Of a stretch of DNA of 64,000 bases, positions 63,899-64,000 are shown one piece after another. The notes under the pieces are model-generated. The model did no database searches. It was not told the DNA's origin and worked only from the letters and a program-made list of their open reading frames with translations. Each line of letters opens with the position of its first letter. Positions within the stretch are counted from its first letter, which is position 1. A program made the translations under genes and the position numbers. Origin of the DNA: Burkholderia sp. 8Y (GTDB lineage: Bacteria; Pseudomonadota; Gammaproteobacteria; Burkholderiales; Burkholderiaceae). The stretch lies in NCBI RefSeq assembly GCF_902506145.1, contig NZ_LR733519.1, forward strand, positions 428,671-492,670, in the 5' to 3' direction.

Positions 63899-64000
63899 TC
63901 ATCGTTTGCTGACCGCTGAGCGGTTCTTGGATGGCTGTGCGCCGCGCTTTCGTTCGTGTAACGCCATCATCGTTGCCTCCAGGTCCTGTTGCGTGAGTTC
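63899..64000 (-). CDS. Partial reading frame cut by right edge
   Basis: The reverse strand is open from the window edge to TGA 63899-63901 (33 codons, with TQQDLEATMMALHERKRG, then AQPSKNRSAVSKR). Hydrophilic and basic, possibly the C-terminus of a gene lying to the right. Too short to identify. Between it and the IS (63749-63898) nothing is seen. Confidence 0.3.
   Translation of the reverse strand, partial: ELTQQDLEATMMALHERKRGAQPSKNRSAVSKR

Overview
The window is high-GC DNA with the gene content of a beta-proteobacterium of the Burkholderiaceae, most like Caballeronia/Paraburkholderia. That placement is inferred from the Gram-negative porin, BON-domain proteins, DUF3300/DUF2950 proteins, long DmdC-type acyl-CoA dehydrogenases and many MFS carriers. 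It reads as chromosome or chromid accessory DNA: metabolic islands, signalling genes and mobile-element debris. I found no rRNA, tRNA or CRISPR array.

Layout. 0-7 kb: a partial IclR regulator divergent from an unusual metallo-beta-lactamase-fold protein, two MFS carriers, a frameshifted LysE exporter and a hybrid histidine kinase. 7.6-15.7 kb: glycogen phosphorylase, glycogen debranching enzyme, an AspT-type antiporter, D-lactate dehydrogenase and a VIT-like membrane protein, all on one strand, which looks like a glycogen-to-lactate fermentation unit. 16.3-20.6 kb: six closely spaced genes for exported or envelope proteins (DUF3300, DUF2950, glycine zipper, two periplasmic proteins, one lipoprotein). 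20.6-25.8 kb: an outer-membrane barrel, two small proteins (one RRM-like), PPK2, a SulP anion transporter and a SYLF lipoprotein.

26.4-39.2 kb is a catabolic island: a beta-keto-acid cleavage enzyme (BKACE), AraC regulator, MFS carrier, quinone oxidoreductase, Fe/2-oxoglutarate dioxygenase, alpha/beta hydrolase, DmdB-like acyl-CoA ligase, porin, BON protein, DmdC-like acyl-CoA dehydrogenase and thiolase. Its substrate cannot be read from the sequence. 39.4-48 kb: a class II glutamine amidotransferase, a GGDEF/EAL protein and MCP pair, an HTH-GAF sensor, a flavin reductase, an unknown protein and a MOSC protein.

48.2-61.4 kb is the most unusual part. It has a low-GC orphan protein with an internal repeat and a possible beta-gamma-crystallin motif, with a perfect 16-bp palindrome upstream. 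Then come a chloroperoxidase-type hydrolase, a second acyl-CoA ligase, a graveyard of alcohol dehydrogenase and sulfatase fragments, an exported formylglycine-generating enzyme with its type I sulfatase, a second DmdC-type dehydrogenase and a second BON protein. A CCCCT-(6/7)-AGGGG-like palindrome lies upstream of four transcription units here (acyl-CoA ligase, sulfatase/FGE, dehydrogenase, BON), suggesting one regulon. The ligase/BON/dehydrogenase set duplicates the one in the 26-39 kb island. The window ends with a CheV scaffold coupled to a small protein, an ISNCY-like transposase remnant and an apparently complete IS110-family element with 13-bp inverted repeats.
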